Shown: positions 8,133 to 18,178 of the stretch, piece after piece | Layout of the letters: each line of letters starts with the position of its first letter | Numbering within the stretch: the stretch's first letter is position 1 | The notes under the pieces: generated by a model | What the model was told of the DNA's origin: nothing | The model's input: the letters and a program-made list of their open reading frames with translations, nothing else | The model's database searches: none | From: Bacteroidaceae bacterium | Lineage (GTDB): Bacteria > Bacteroidota > Bacteroidia > Bacteroidales > Bacteroidaceae | Reading direction: 5' to 3' | NCBI GenBank assembly: GCA_017938245.1 | Contig: JAGBBX010000003.1 | Location: 1-64,000, forward strand | Length of the DNA: 64,000 nucleotides | Translations under genes and position numbers: made by a program

Positions 8133-9107
8133 ATGATTATGAAAAAACTATTTACAGTTGCAGCCACACTCTTTATGTTCTTTACAGGTGTGGTCGAGGC
8201 GCAAGAGACAGCAACGCTTAGCGCTTGTGTCTATGGCTATAAGGGTGAGATGGTCTATTTCGACTGTGCTCAGACACCACTCATCCGTCAGGAGTTTCAC
8301 ACTAATCCCGGCGAGGAACATCTATACACTTTCCCTGCCGAGAATCTTGTTTGTATGCTCATAAACGGAAAGACAAAGGTTCTTCTGCAAAAAGGAGACA
8401 GTCTGCACGTCGATGTGAAATATGAGGGACGTGCGGTAAGTACAACCTTCAGCGGTACCGATGAGGCTGTAAAAGTTAATAATCTCATAAACAGAATAAA
8501 CGAGACTAAGCGCTCTATGCGTTACCGCGAACAGTTGTTGGGCTGTGTGGCGCTCGACATTAAGCCACAGACTAGAATAAACGACTCGCGAGTGCTTCTC
8601 GACAAGGTAAAGGCTATGATAAGCGAGGCGCAGATAAATGAGGCTGCGGCCAATTATATCCTTGCGGGAATCGAGTCCGAGGTGTATGTGTCGTTTATGG
8701 AGTACCCTGTTATGTACGCGAGTGTACGCGGTACAGCCATCGAGGAGCAGGGAATAGGCGACTATTGGAGTATTACCGATGGTTACACTCTGCGCAGCGA
8801 TGCAGTTTCATTGAGTAATCCCGAATATGCCGGTCTGCTGATGCGTTACTGCTTCTATATGAACGAGAAAAAGGCCAAACAGAGCGGCGCCGAGTATAAT
8901 ATGCCAACGACGTTCGAGACAATGTATGCCGAGCTTGCCGCATTTTACGAAGCCGAGCAGCGCGACTTTGTGCTCTATACTCTCTTGTGCAATTTTATAA
9001 GAACCGGCAAGGAGATAGAGCGTGCCGATGCTCTTTACAACGACTATAAAGAGAAATATAATAAAAATAATGGCTATATCGAGATACTTGATACAATTTT
9101 GGAGTAA
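8133..9107 (+). CDS. Secreted protein resembling the N-terminal half of TlpA/DUF4369 proteins, no thioredoxin domain
   Basis: The product is 324 residues from the ATG at 8133 (an in-frame ATG at 8139 gives MKKLFTVAATLFMFF and is equally plausible). A signal peptide ends near VVEAQ. The mature part begins with a beta-rich segment including LINGKTKVLLQKGDSLHVDV, which matches the style of the region before the thioredoxin fold in the operon's TlpA proteins, followed by a helical region. The protein stops at EILDTILE, where family members would continue into the thioredoxin domain, and no CxxC is present. It is the promoter-proximal gene of the operon, 44 bp before susC. A substrate-holding or partner role for the TlpA proteins is inference; no function is established. 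Confidence 0.7.
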   Translation: MIMKKLFTVAATLFMFFTGVVEAQETATLSACVYGYKGEMVYFDCAQTPLIRQEFHTNPGEEHLYTFPAENLVCMLINGKTKVLLQKGDSLHVDVKYEGRAVSTTFSGTDEAVKVNNLINRINETKRSMRYREQLLGCVALDIKPQTRINDSRVLLDKVKAMISEAQINEAAANYILAGIESEVYVSFMEYPVMYASVRGTAIEEQGIGDYWSITDGYTLRSDAVSLSNPEYAGLLMRYCFYMNEKKAKQSGAEYNMPTTFETMYAELAAFYEAEQRDFVLYTLLCNFIRTGKEIERADALYNDYKEKYNKNNGYIEILDTILE

Positions 9108-9151
9108 ACAGCCATTATTCAATATTCTATAACAACGCTAAAAAAGATAGT

Positions 9152-12100
9152 ATGAGAAGATACACGTCATTTGTCAAACTGTGCAGGCCGCTGTTATTGC
9201 TTATGCTTTTTATTGGAGCAACGACATTGCAGGCACAGAATGTAAAAGAGTGGAAAGAGACTCCTATAACCCTGCGAATAAGCAATCAGTCTCTCTCTAA
9301 AGTTCTCGAAAAAGTTGCCGAGGCTGCCGATGCAAAATTGCAACTTCAGGGTATAACACTTGTAAATATCGATAAACCAATCTCGCTTAACGTAAAGGAT
9401 AAACCGCTCGACAAGGTTATTGGAGAATTGGTAGGTAACCAGAATGTGAAGATACGTTACGAGGATTCACGTACCATAATCCTTGAACCATACGTGGTAC
9501 TGCCGGCAACCGAGGATAAACTTCTTTCTATTGAGGGACGGGTTGTTGATGCCGAGACCGGTGAACCGCTCATCGCCGCGCAGATTCTTATAACCGATGG
9601 TGGCACAACAGGTGAGGGTGGTACAATTACCGATGTAGACGGAAAATTCAGCCTGCGTATACGCAGCAAAGGCTCCTTGCGCATCTCTTATATGGGTTAT
9701 GAGACTCTCTCGAAGCAGATTACAAAGCCCGAGAGTGGTTTGACCATATCACTAAAGCCAAGCTACGACAATCTTGGTGAGGTGGTGATTACAGGTCTCA
9801 GCAAACGTAAGGAGAGCAGTTACACCGGAAACTATGTAACCGTAAAGGGTTCCGAACTGTTGAAAATGAACCCTACCAACATTCTCAAAGGTCTGCAATT
9901 CTACGATCCCAGTTTCAAGATTCTGGAGAATAATTCTCGCGGTTCCGACCCCAATGCCGAGCCCGAGTTTCAGATTCGTGGCGACCAGTCGCTGGGAACA
10001 TCGGCATCAATGAACAGTATGGATCTTATGCTCGATAATGTGTCGAGCCGTCCCAATACTCCGCTCTTTGTGCTCGATGGCTTTATTGTACCAATGAGCC
10101 GCATCCTCGACCTCGACCCCGAGCGTGTCGATAATATCACTATTCTTAAGGATGCTGCAGCAACTGCCGTTTACGGTTCAAGAGCCTCTAACGGAGTGGT
10201 TGTCGTTGAGACTAAGGTGGCTCCCGACGGTGCGCTATCGGTGTCGTATAACGGTACAATGACCGTGCAGGCTCCCGACCTCACCGATTATAATATGATG
10301 AATGCACGTGAGAAACTCGATACCGAGTGGAGAGCGGGTATGTATAATCCGCAAAATGCCATTGATATGAACGAGTATAACCGCTATATGCGTAATATTC
10401 TGGGCGGTGTAAATACTTATTGGCTCTCTCAGCCTCTGCGTACAGCAATACAGAACCGTCACTCGTTGAGTGTGGCAGGAGGTACCGATGTCTTCCGTTA
10501 CAGCCTCGATGTGAACGCGGCATTCCAGCCGGGTGTGATGGAGGGCTCCGAGAACTCTACCAAAGGAGTGAACTTTGGTATGACATACCTTAAAAAGAGG
10601 TTTACAATGCGTGCCAATATTAACCTGACCGAGGCTACAGGAAAGAACTCTCCTTACGGCTCGTTCAGCAGTTACACAAGACTTAATCCTTACTACAAGC
10701 CTGTAGACGAGGATGGGAAGTATGCTCAGATAATAGACAGCTACAAAGGTTACATAATTACCAACCCCTTGTACGATGCTCACGTGGGGATAAAGGATGA
10801 AACAAGCAGCCTGTCTATAACATCGAGTGTCAACCTTGAATATATGCTGCTTAAGAATCTGCGCCTGACAGGACAGTTCTCTTATACAAAGGGTAAGGCA
10901 AATACCGATAAATTCCTTCCTGCCGACCACACAAGTTTTGCAACCGAGACCGACCTCACACGAAAAGGTAGTTACCATAAAAGTACGGGAGATATGACCT
11001 CTTGGTCGTCGAACATCGGAGTGAACTATAACCTCGTGCTCGACAAGCACCTGCTGAGTGTCTTTGGTAACTGGACGGTCAACGAGGATGCCAATGATTA
11101 TGTGAACCTATCGGCAACGGGATACCCCGACCCGCATATGAACGATTTTATCTTCGGTAATAAGATGGATACATCGCCCAGCGGTACCGAGGCAAAGTCG
11201 CGCTCTATGGGACTTATCGGTCAGCTATCATACAGCTACGACGACCGCTACTCGGTCGACTTTAATATCAGTGGCGAGGCTTCGTCGCGCTACTCCGACC
11301 ACTCGCTTGTGCCTTTCTGGTCGGTGGGCGGACGTTGGAACGCTCACAACGAGAAGTGGTTGCAGGGTTATATTTCGAACCTTGTGCTTCGTGCAAGCTA
11401 CGGTGTTACGGGTGAACAGAATTTCAGTCCATACGAGGCGATTGAGTTCTATACCTACTCGGGCACAATGAAGCCTTACCAGTCGTTCCCGGTGCTTGGT
11501 GCCGTACTTGCGGGATTGAATAATCCCGACCTCGGATGGGCACAGACGCATAACACCAGCTTTGCCATCGACCTCGGATTTTGGAAAAACCGTATCAACG
11601 TAAGTTTCAACTACTATAATAATATAACAAAGGAGTTGCTTACAAACTACGACCTTGCGCCCTCTACAGGATTCGGCTCAATGACAATGAATGCCGGTGA
11701 ACTACAGAATCAGGGATTCGATGCAACGCTCAATGTAATTGCGGTGCAGGATATTCGCAATCAGTTCTATTGGACGTGGAATATAAATGCCAACCACAAT
11801 AGAAACAAAATTCGCAAAGTATCGGACTATCTGCGCAAGATTAATGAGGAGCAGCTTAAGTCGGCGTCGGCACCGCTCCCAATCTATCAGGAGGGGCAAT
11901 CGACTACCACGCTCTATGCGGTACGTTCTCTGGGCATCGACCCGGTAACGGGACAGGAGGTGTTCCTCAAACGTAATGGCGAAAAGACCTTTGTATGGGA
12001 TGCTGCCGACAAGGTTCCCGTTGGTAATACCACTCCCGATGTAAGCGGTACAATTTCTACCTCGGTTAACTGGAAAGACCTCTCTTGTACACTCGGATTT

Positions 12101-12499
12101 ACTTATAAGTGGGGAGGAATCGTCTACAACAGTACCTTGGTCGATAAAATAGAGAATAGCAATATAGCCAATAACCTCGACCGTCGTGCAGGACTCGGAC
12201 GTTGGGAGAAACCGGGTGACGTTGTACGTTATGTGAGGTTTAGTCAGTATGGTGCAAACACCCCTGCAAGCACACGTTTCATTATGGACGACAACGAACT
12301 GAAATTTGCAACAATAAATCTTGGTTACCGTATGCGAAGCGACAAATATACATTCCTCGAGCGTATGAATGTAGACGCCCTTGCGCTTAACTTTACAACC
12401 AACGATATTTGTCGACTCTCACCCATACGTATGGAACGTGGACTCGACTATCCCTTTGCTCGTTCATACACACTTTCAATGTCTATAATATTTAAATAA
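9152..12499 (+). CDS. SusC/RagA-family TonB-dependent outer-membrane transporter with STN domain
   Basis: This is a 1115-residue protein. After a signal peptide ending near LQAQN comes an STN (secretin/TonB N-terminal) domain, about residues 35-110. A carboxypeptidase-regulatory-like domain follows at about 125-210 (IEGRVVDAETGEPLIAAQ). The plug carries DNLGEVVITGLSKRK and the SusC hallmark LKDAAATAVYGSRASNGVV. A 22-strand-type barrel of the usual size ends in an aromatic-rich SMSIIFK. SusC proteins form a channel closed by a SusD lid and import glycans or, as for RagAB of Porphyromonas gingivalis, oligopeptides. STN-bearing SusC proteins often signal through a FecR anti-sigma and an ECF sigma factor, but neither gene is in this window. 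SusD follows 17 bp downstream. Confidence 0.95.
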   Translation: MRRYTSFVKLCRPLLLLMLFIGATTLQAQNVKEWKETPITLRISNQSLSKVLEKVAEAADAKLQLQGITLVNIDKPISLNVKDKPLDKVIGELVGNQNVKIRYEDSRTIILEPYVVLPATEDKLLSIEGRVVDAETGEPLIAAQILITDGGTTGEGGTITDVDGKFSLRIRSKGSLRISYMGYETLSKQITKPESGLTISLKPSYDNLGEVVITGLSKRKESSYTGNYVTVKGSELLKMNPTNILKGLQFYDPSFKILENNSRGSDPNAEPEFQIRGDQSLGTSASMNSMDLMLDNVSSRPNTPLFVLDGFIVPMSRILDLDPERVDNITILKDAAATAVYGSRASNGVVVVETKVAPDGALSVSYNGTMTVQAPDLTDYNMMNAREKLDTEWRAGMYNPQNAIDMNEYNRYMRNILGGVNTYWLSQPLRTAIQNRHSLSVAGGTDVFRYSLDVNAAFQPGVMEGSENSTKGVNFGMTYLKKRFTMRANINLTEATGKNSPYGSFSSYTRLNPYYKPVDEDGKYAQIIDSYKGYIITNPLYDAHVGIKDETSSLSITSSVNLEYMLLKNLRLTGQFSYTKGKANTDKFLPADHTSFATETDLTRKGSYHKSTGDMTSWSSNIGVNYNLVLDKHLLSVFGNWTVNEDANDYVNLSATGYPDPHMNDFIFGNKMDTSPSGTEAKSRSMGLIGQLSYSYDDRYSVDFNISGEASSRYSDHSLVPFWSVGGRWNAHNEKWLQGYISNLVLRASYGVTGEQNFSPYEAIEFYTYSGTMKPYQSFPVLGAVLAGLNNPDLGWAQTHNTSFAIDLGFWKNRINVSFNYYNNITKELLTNYDLAPSTGFGSMTMNAGELQNQGFDATLNVIAVQDIRNQFYWTWNINANHNRNKIRKVSDYLRKINEEQLKSASAPLPIYQEGQSTTTLYAVRSLGIDPVTGQEVFLKRNGEKTFVWDAADKVPVGNTTPDVSGTISTSVNWKDLSCTLGFTYKWGGIVYNSTLVDKIENSNIANNLDRRAGLGRWEKPGDVVRYVRFSQYGANTPASTRFIMDDNELKFATINLGYRMRSDKYTFLERMNVDALALNFTTNDICRLSPIRMERGLDYPFARSYTLSMSIIFK

Positions 12500-12516
12500 A
12501 TTATAATAGGACGAAT

Positions 12517-13965
12517 ATGAAAAAAGGTCTATATACAATAATATTATCGCTTACAGCGATGTTTTCTCTTGGCTCCTGTGCCGATTGGTTCGATATAAGT
12601 CCAAAAACCGATGTCAAGGCCGAGGACTTGTTCGAGACCGAGAATGGTTTCCTTAGTTCTCTTGCGGGAATCTATGTGCTTATGACCGATGAGGCTGTCT
12701 ATGGTCGCGACCTCAGTTTCGGCCTTGTCGAGCAGTTGGCACAGATGTACGATGTAATCCCGGAAGGGGCAAACAGTAGAGCCGATATTTATAACTATAA
12801 CCAGATAACAAGCGGAGGATATAATACAAAAGGTCGTTTCGAGCGCACCTGGCTCACTGCCTATAATATTATAGCCAATGCCAACAATCTGTTAAAATGG
12901 CTCGATAAGAAGGGCGAAGAGGTTATTTATCAGGACGAGACGCGCGATATGATACGTGGCGAGGCGCTTGCAATACGTGCTGCTGTTCACTTCGATTTGT
13001 TGCGCCTGTGGGGCCCTGCCGACTATGCTGCAAATGAAGAGGCTCGCAAAATGAAATGTATTCCCTACCGCACTGTTGCCGATAAAGAGAAACAACCGCT
13101 TCTTGAAGCGCAGCAGATTGTGGCGAATATCATTGCCGATCTCGACTCGGCAAAACTGTTGCTATCTTACGAGAGTAATCTCGACCTCAGCAACTACACC
13201 ACTGCCGACCGTCGTTTCCGTTTCAACTACCACGCGGTGAATGCTCTTTTGGCACGTGTACACAACTATGTAGGTAATCGCGAGCTGGCAAAAGCAGCTG
13301 CATTAGAGGTTATAGACAATTGTGGGCTCGACCTTAAGAGCGGCAACGACGACGATCCCGTACTCTTTGGCGAGACCCTGTGCGCTGTGAATCTCTATCA
13401 GATGAAAGACAATCTGTCGAGCTATTTCGATGCAGGCGATAAGATTCAGATAAAGTATCACATTACATTCTCTACTCTTAATGCAATCTTCGAGATTAGC
13501 GGCAGCGAGAGCGAGGATATGCGCGCACGTTCGGCGGCTTTTGCCCGTAACAGCGACTATCAGATGGCTGTGACTAAGAAGTATCAGGATAACGACGACG
13601 AGGCTATACCTCTTCTGCGCCTGCCCGAGATGTACTATATTGTATGCGAAAATTCCGAGGGTGACGAAGCTGCCTACTATATAAATATGGTACGTAACCG
13701 TCGCGGTATCTCTTCGTCGAAGAATGTTGTGTGCGATACACACGAGCAACGCATCGAGGCTCTCTTGCGCGAGTACCGCAAGGAGTACTATGCCGAAGGG
13801 CAGTTCTTCTACTTCCTTAAGAGTCATGGAATAACAGGAACTTTGACACACTCGCCCGAGGTGTCACTCACTGCCGAGAATTTTGTATTCTCTCTGCCCG
13901 ATGCCGAGCGAGAGTATGGATGGACAGATGGGAATGAGAATGATGAGGCTACTGTAACAGAATGA
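12517..13965 (+). CDS. SusD/RagB-family substrate-binding lipoprotein
   Basis: This 482-residue protein has a lipoprotein signal (MFSLGSCADWFDISPKTDV, lipid Cys in GSC) followed by the typical SusD opening. Helical TPR-like regions include GRFERTWLTAYNIIANANNL and GEALAIRAAVHFDLLRLWG, the SusD family signature, and the C-terminal half has RLPEMYYIVCE and YRKEYYAEGQFFYFLKSHG. SusD forms the hinged lid on the SusC barrel and captures substrate at the cell surface. The gene is directly behind susC and 19 bp before the DUF4843 gene. No substrate is evident from sequence. Confidence 0.94.
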   Translation: MKKGLYTIILSLTAMFSLGSCADWFDISPKTDVKAEDLFETENGFLSSLAGIYVLMTDEAVYGRDLSFGLVEQLAQMYDVIPEGANSRADIYNYNQITSGGYNTKGRFERTWLTAYNIIANANNLLKWLDKKGEEVIYQDETRDMIRGEALAIRAAVHFDLLRLWGPADYAANEEARKMKCIPYRTVADKEKQPLLEAQQIVANIIADLDSAKLLLSYESNLDLSNYTTADRRFRFNYHAVNALLARVHNYVGNRELAKAAALEVIDNCGLDLKSGNDDDPVLFGETLCAVNLYQMKDNLSSYFDAGDKIQIKYHITFSTLNAIFEISGSESEDMRARSAAFARNSDYQMAVTKKYQDNDDEAIPLLRLPEMYYIVCENSEGDEAAYYINMVRNRRGISSSKNVVCDTHEQRIEALLREYRKEYYAEGQFFYFLKSHGITGTLTHSPEVSLTAENFVFSLPDAEREYGWTDGNENDEATVTE

Positions 13966-13984
13966 TATTGAATAGAATAAGATT

Positions 13985-15298
13985 ATGAAAATAGGTAATG
14001 TAAATATATTGCTCTGCCTTTTGGCTATCGTAGGACTATCGGCCTGCGATAAACAGGAGCCCGACTTTTTCAACGAAAAGAACAACGGCATCTATTTCGA
14101 TTATGAGACTGCCGCCGAGCTTACAACAAAAATTAACTTTGCCGATAGGATTCTTGGTAATCCCGAGTCGCTTCCCGTTGAGGTTAAGACCAAACTGCTT
14201 GGACACATCTCACAGGATGCGCGCAAGGCAGTGCTTAAGACACGCCCTGTAGAGGGCTATCCCGAGGCGCAGGTTATACTACCCGAGGTTGAGTTCAAGG
14301 ATGGTGAGTATCAGAAATATGTAAGCATACAGGTGCTTCGTCCGGCCGAGCGTGAGACCGAGTATGCAATATGCCTCTATTTCGATACTACCGAGCCGGG
14401 CGCTCTTGGTGCAGGCATTGCAGGGCGTGGCGAGTTTACAATATTTGTGCAGGAGACATATACTCGTCCTACAGGGTGGGACGAAAAAGATTGGGCAGTA
14501 AGCTATCTTGGTAATTGGACTCCCGACAAGCACATCTTCTTTGTGAATCTGCTACAAGATAACAATTATGCTGCCAATGGTGCGCTTTATGACTGGAATA
14601 AACTCATCAGCTATAACACACAGGCTGTAGAGGCTTTGCGTCGTATGCAACAAGAGAACCCCGATACCGAGATTACCATAGATATTCCCTTCAGCACCGA
14701 CTGTAACTACTCTAAGCCTTACTATTGGGCTTCGGAGCACGAGAAATATCTTGGCGACTATTCGGCATCTACATTTGCTCTGCTTGCAGCTGCCGTAGGT
14801 GCAAATACCTCAAATGAGGTTGAACTATTGGGTAGCGAGGGGCGCCTTGTCGACCTCAATCGAATTGCAGTTCTTACAATGATGCGTAACTATAATATGT
14901 ATTACAGCAGTTGGACACTCTCTACTTCACAGTTCAGCAAGAACTGTTGGTTCCCGATGTTCCCGAATATCGAGTACGAGGTTGTACAACCCGACTGTTG
15001 GACCGATTGGGGAATAGGTAGCGGTCAGAAACCGACAAAGTACTATGGCGAGTACAGCGACGAGAAATACCGCTTTATGATTAGTGCCTGGCTGGAACAT
15101 TGCATTGCTACCGATAAGGAGTTTATGCTGTGGCAGCTCTTCCCGCTTGTGATAGATTGGGGTGTGTTCGACTCGGTGTGGGACGATGCCGCAGGTGGCG
15201 AGGAGACAATGAAGGAGTGCTATAAGGTGATAAAGGCTGCATACGACGCTGCGCCTGCAGGCACCTACTCATTCACTTTTCCCGAGTTAGTTTTTTGA
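13985..15298 (+). CDS. DUF4843-family surface lipoprotein
   Basis: This 437-residue protein has a signal ending in the lipobox LSAC. The opening NEKNNGIYFDYE, followed by a repeat-like beta region with YAICLYFDTTEPGALG, is characteristic of DUF4843 proteins, which are commonly encoded right after SusD. The C-terminal half (about residues 160-437) is aromatic-rich with many Trp and Tyr, e.g. YPSTFALL-type and WTDWGIGSGQ segments. Family members are thought to be accessory components of SusCD uptake complexes; binding activity is inferred. It is spaced 19 bp from susD and 23 bp from the next lipoprotein gene, well within the operon. Confidence 0.85.
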   Translation: MKIGNVNILLCLLAIVGLSACDKQEPDFFNEKNNGIYFDYETAAELTTKINFADRILGNPESLPVEVKTKLLGHISQDARKAVLKTRPVEGYPEAQVILPEVEFKDGEYQKYVSIQVLRPAERETEYAICLYFDTTEPGALGAGIAGRGEFTIFVQETYTRPTGWDEKDWAVSYLGNWTPDKHIFFVNLLQDNNYAANGALYDWNKLISYNTQAVEALRRMQQENPDTEITIDIPFSTDCNYSKPYYWASEHEKYLGDYSASTFALLAAAVGANTSNEVELLGSEGRLVDLNRIAVLTMMRNYNMYYSSWTLSTSQFSKNCWFPMFPNIEYEVVQPDCWTDWGIGSGQKPTKYYGEYSDEKYRFMISAWLEHCIATDKEFMLWQLFPLVIDWGVFDSVWDDAAGGEETMKECYKVIKAAYDAAPAGTYSFTFPELVF

Positions 15299-15321
15299 TA
15301 ATTATCTAAAGATAACCATAT

Positions 15322-17052
15322 ATGAAAAAGATATTAGGTCTATTGTTTGCCTCTGTGATGCTTGTAGGATGCTACGAGGATAAGGGCAACTACGATTATA
15401 CACTCGATAAGATGAACGAGATAAAGTCGGTCAGTTTTACTCCGTCGGCTGTAGAGTCGGCATACGGTAAACTGATAGAGGTTCAGCAGGCAATGAGTGA
15501 GAATGACTGCAAACGTCGTATAGAGGCTGTGGTAGAGCAGACTTTGGCAAGCGACTACAGCAATCTGCATTTCTATTGGTATGTGAGCTATAATGACGAG
15601 GATGGTACGTTCAGGAAAGATACTATAGAGACCAATGGCTACCTCGATATTACTCTTCCGCTTGCAAAAGAGATGGAGTACAACGTGTATCTGCAAATCT
15701 ACGATACAGGAACAACATTGTCTCATTACAGCAATTTCAGAATTAAGACACGTCCGATATTCAAGAACAGTCTCTTTGTGTTGCACGGTGAGGCCGGAAG
15801 TCGTAAACTGGGTAATATAGAGATTATTGGTGACGTAATCAACGTTAACACCGATGCATACGGATACCTCTACCCGGGTGTGAATCCTTTTGCCAATGGC
15901 GAGGGGCTCTCTTATACCACCTATCAAGACCTTAGCAACAGCACAGGCACTTGGGTGAATAAAGAGGCAAACACGCTTATGGTATTCTCGTCCAATGCCG
16001 AGGTCGTAGGATATAATCCTTTTGGATTGAATGCCAAATTCTATAACAATGTGATGATGAAGCCTGTAAACAATTCGTTTGTCTTTGCACGCAATGTACA
16101 GACGGGCGACCCTTCGAACTATACACTCTATCGCCTTGTCTACTCAAAAGACGGACAGGTGTGCATAGGCAACTATGTGCCTGTACTCTATAAGCCGGGA
16201 TATGCGATAGAGCAGTCGGGTGGTAACAGTCTGCATCAGACCGACTATCAGGTGACGGCTGCTACAATCACAAATGGTCGATATATTATGTGGGATGCAA
16301 AGCACAATCGCTTCCTCTATATATCGAAGAACGAGCAGTATCCTTTGTGCGAGTCGGATATGCTTGGTAACTATCCGTCGGCACTGAAGAACCCTATACT
16401 CGATGCCAATGTCAATTTCTCGGGCCTTGATAGGTCGCCAGCCGGGATGCGTGCCGTTTATGCTTATATACAGTATCGCGAGAATTACAGCGAGGCAAAG
16501 CCTTATTTCATATTTTTCGATGAGGCTCGCGAAGAGTATTGGCGCTACGAACTCACGCAGCTCGATACGGACGGTGAGAAAGATGGCAAAAAACAGCTTA
16601 AAGGTGCCGAGGAGGTTGTTCCTGCCTACGAAATTACAGGCAGTCGTATGAATAACTTTACGCCGGGTAATCTTAACACAATCGTTTATAGCTCTTGGTT
16701 CACTACAAATTATATCTTCTATGCCGAGGGTGGAACGGTTTACCGTTACAGTGTGGTAAATGGCGACAAGACCCCTCTGTACACAGCTCCTGCCGGATAC
16801 GAGATTACATTGCTGAAGTTCCGTGTCGAGGATAGTAATAACTTCTCCGATAATCTGGGACGTTGGCTCAGCATAGGAATGGAGAAAGAGGATTGTGGTG
16901 CAGTTGCCGAGATTCTGCTTAATACTGCATCGGATGTCGACAAGGATACTCCTGTACTCTTCTACGACAAGGACCGTGACGGCAACTCCTTTGGAAAAAT
17001 CAAGGACTTGCAGTTTACTCAGATATATATGTATATGGTTCCAACATATTAA
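15322..17052 (+). CDS. PKD-like family surface lipoprotein
   Basis: This 576-residue protein has lipobox LVGC followed by YEDKGNYDYT, the conserved start of the PKD-like lipoproteins that accompany DUF4843 proteins in Bacteroidales. An Ig/PKD-like region (about residues 30-150) precedes a long C-terminal part with repeated short aromatic elements that could be a beta propeller; the latter is a guess from its spacing. The pairing SusC-SusD-DUF4843-PKD-like-TlpA recurs in Bacteroidales, where it is sometimes accompanied by zinc metalloproteases, so peptide rather than glycan capture is plausible. No protease gene is present here. The first TlpA gene follows 12 bp later. Confidence 0.82.
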   Translation: MKKILGLLFASVMLVGCYEDKGNYDYTLDKMNEIKSVSFTPSAVESAYGKLIEVQQAMSENDCKRRIEAVVEQTLASDYSNLHFYWYVSYNDEDGTFRKDTIETNGYLDITLPLAKEMEYNVYLQIYDTGTTLSHYSNFRIKTRPIFKNSLFVLHGEAGSRKLGNIEIIGDVINVNTDAYGYLYPGVNPFANGEGLSYTTYQDLSNSTGTWVNKEANTLMVFSSNAEVVGYNPFGLNAKFYNNVMMKPVNNSFVFARNVQTGDPSNYTLYRLVYSKDGQVCIGNYVPVLYKPGYAIEQSGGNSLHQTDYQVTAATITNGRYIMWDAKHNRFLYISKNEQYPLCESDMLGNYPSALKNPILDANVNFSGLDRSPAGMRAVYAYIQYRENYSEAKPYFIFFDEAREEYWRYELTQLDTDGEKDGKKQLKGAEEVVPAYEITGSRMNNFTPGNLNTIVYSSWFTTNYIFYAEGGTVYRYSVVNGDKTPLYTAPAGYEITLLKFRVEDSNNFSDNLGRWLSIGMEKEDCGAVAEILLNTASDVDKDTPVLFYDKDRDGNSFGKIKDLQFTQIYMYMVPTY

Positions 17053-17064
17053 AAGCATTATCTT

Positions 17065-18165
17065 ATGAGAAAAATGGCTCTTTTGGTACTTTTGGCCGGC
17101 TCTATTGCAGCAATGGCACAAGAGGCTAAGGATATAACAATAAAAGGCGAGATCGACGGTGTAAAACGCGGACGTCTTTATCTGCTGCTTAATCAGGGCG
17201 ATAATCGTGTGGATACTTTAGCCTCCACCGATTTTAAAAAGTCGCGCTTTAAAATATCGACAAAGATAGCTGAGCCTCTTGTTGCACAGATTGTGCTCGA
17301 TGGCTTTCAGGGAGGGTTCACCCTCTTTGTTGAGCCTGGCGAGAGTTACGAGGCTCGCCTGACTAACGATAAAAATGCTTATATAAAAGGTGGACGTTTA
17401 AACGAGGCTTACACTGCTCATATCAGAGTGTCCGACTCGTTACAGGCAAGGATTAACGTCCTGCAACAGCGATACGATTCGCTGCGTGCTGCAAGCAAAT
17501 TCCGCAGTGCCAGCAGGGTAAACGACTCGCTAAGTATATGTAAAAAAAATTGGCTGCAGTTGACCGACGATTTTCTTTCACAGAACGATAATCTTATAAC
17601 GGCCTATACTGTGTATTCTAATATTATGATGCGCGACCTCGGCGCTGCCGAGTCGCGTCGTATGTACAGTTCTATGGGTGATGGTGCAAAGGCTACTCAT
17701 TGTGCCTCTTTGATAAGAGAGCGCATAAAGAAACTCGAGAAACTTGCCGAAAATGCTCCGGCCCCCGACTTTACAGCCTCTACTCCCGAGGGTACCGAGG
17801 TTACAATGAGCGCAGTGCCCGGAAAAATAAAGATTCTTGATTTCTGGGCAAGCTGGTGCGGTCCCTGTCGAATGAATAACCCTGCTCTTAAGGCGCTTTA
17901 TGAGGAGTATCATAAAAAGGGATTGGAGATAATTGGTGTCTCACTCGATAACAATGCCGAGAAATGGAAAGCCGCCATAGAGAAGGATGGACTCTCCTGG
18001 GTAAATGTCTCGACGCTTGGCGGTTGGAATTGCTCGGTGGCACGTCTGTATAATGTGAAGAGTGTGCCTGCACTGTTTGTCCTGGACGAGAATAACCGTA
18101 TCATTGCCTCGGGACTTCGTGGCGAGAAACTTAAAGAGTTTATAAAAGAGAGATTAGATTTTTGA
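17065..18165 (+). CDS. TlpA-type thioredoxin protein with DUF4369-like domain (1 of 3)
   Basis: This is a 366-residue exported protein (signal ending near IAAMAQE; no lipobox seen). Residues about 20-110 form a beta domain of DUF4369 type with LFVEPGESYEARL. A charged helical linker (about 115-230) follows, then the thioredoxin fold. The active site is WCGPC (Cys265, Cys268) and the cis-proline region KSVPALFVLDENN. The Gly-Pro spacer is the standard TlpA/thioredoxin type, suggesting reductant activity on envelope thiols. The gene is 12 bp after the PKD-like lipoprotein gene and 13 bp before the next TlpA gene. Confidence 0.92.
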   Translation: MRKMALLVLLAGSIAAMAQEAKDITIKGEIDGVKRGRLYLLLNQGDNRVDTLASTDFKKSRFKISTKIAEPLVAQIVLDGFQGGFTLFVEPGESYEARLTNDKNAYIKGGRLNEAYTAHIRVSDSLQARINVLQQRYDSLRAASKFRSASRVNDSLSICKKNWLQLTDDFLSQNDNLITAYTVYSNIMMRDLGAAESRRMYSSMGDGAKATHCASLIRERIKKLEKLAENAPAPDFTASTPEGTEVTMSAVPGKIKILDFWASWCGPCRMNNPALKALYEEYHKKGLEIIGVSLDNNAEKWKAAIEKDGLSWVNVSTLGGWNCSVARLYNVKSVPALFVLDENNRIIASGLRGEKLKEFIKERLDF

Positions 18166-18178
18166 TAATTGAAATAAT

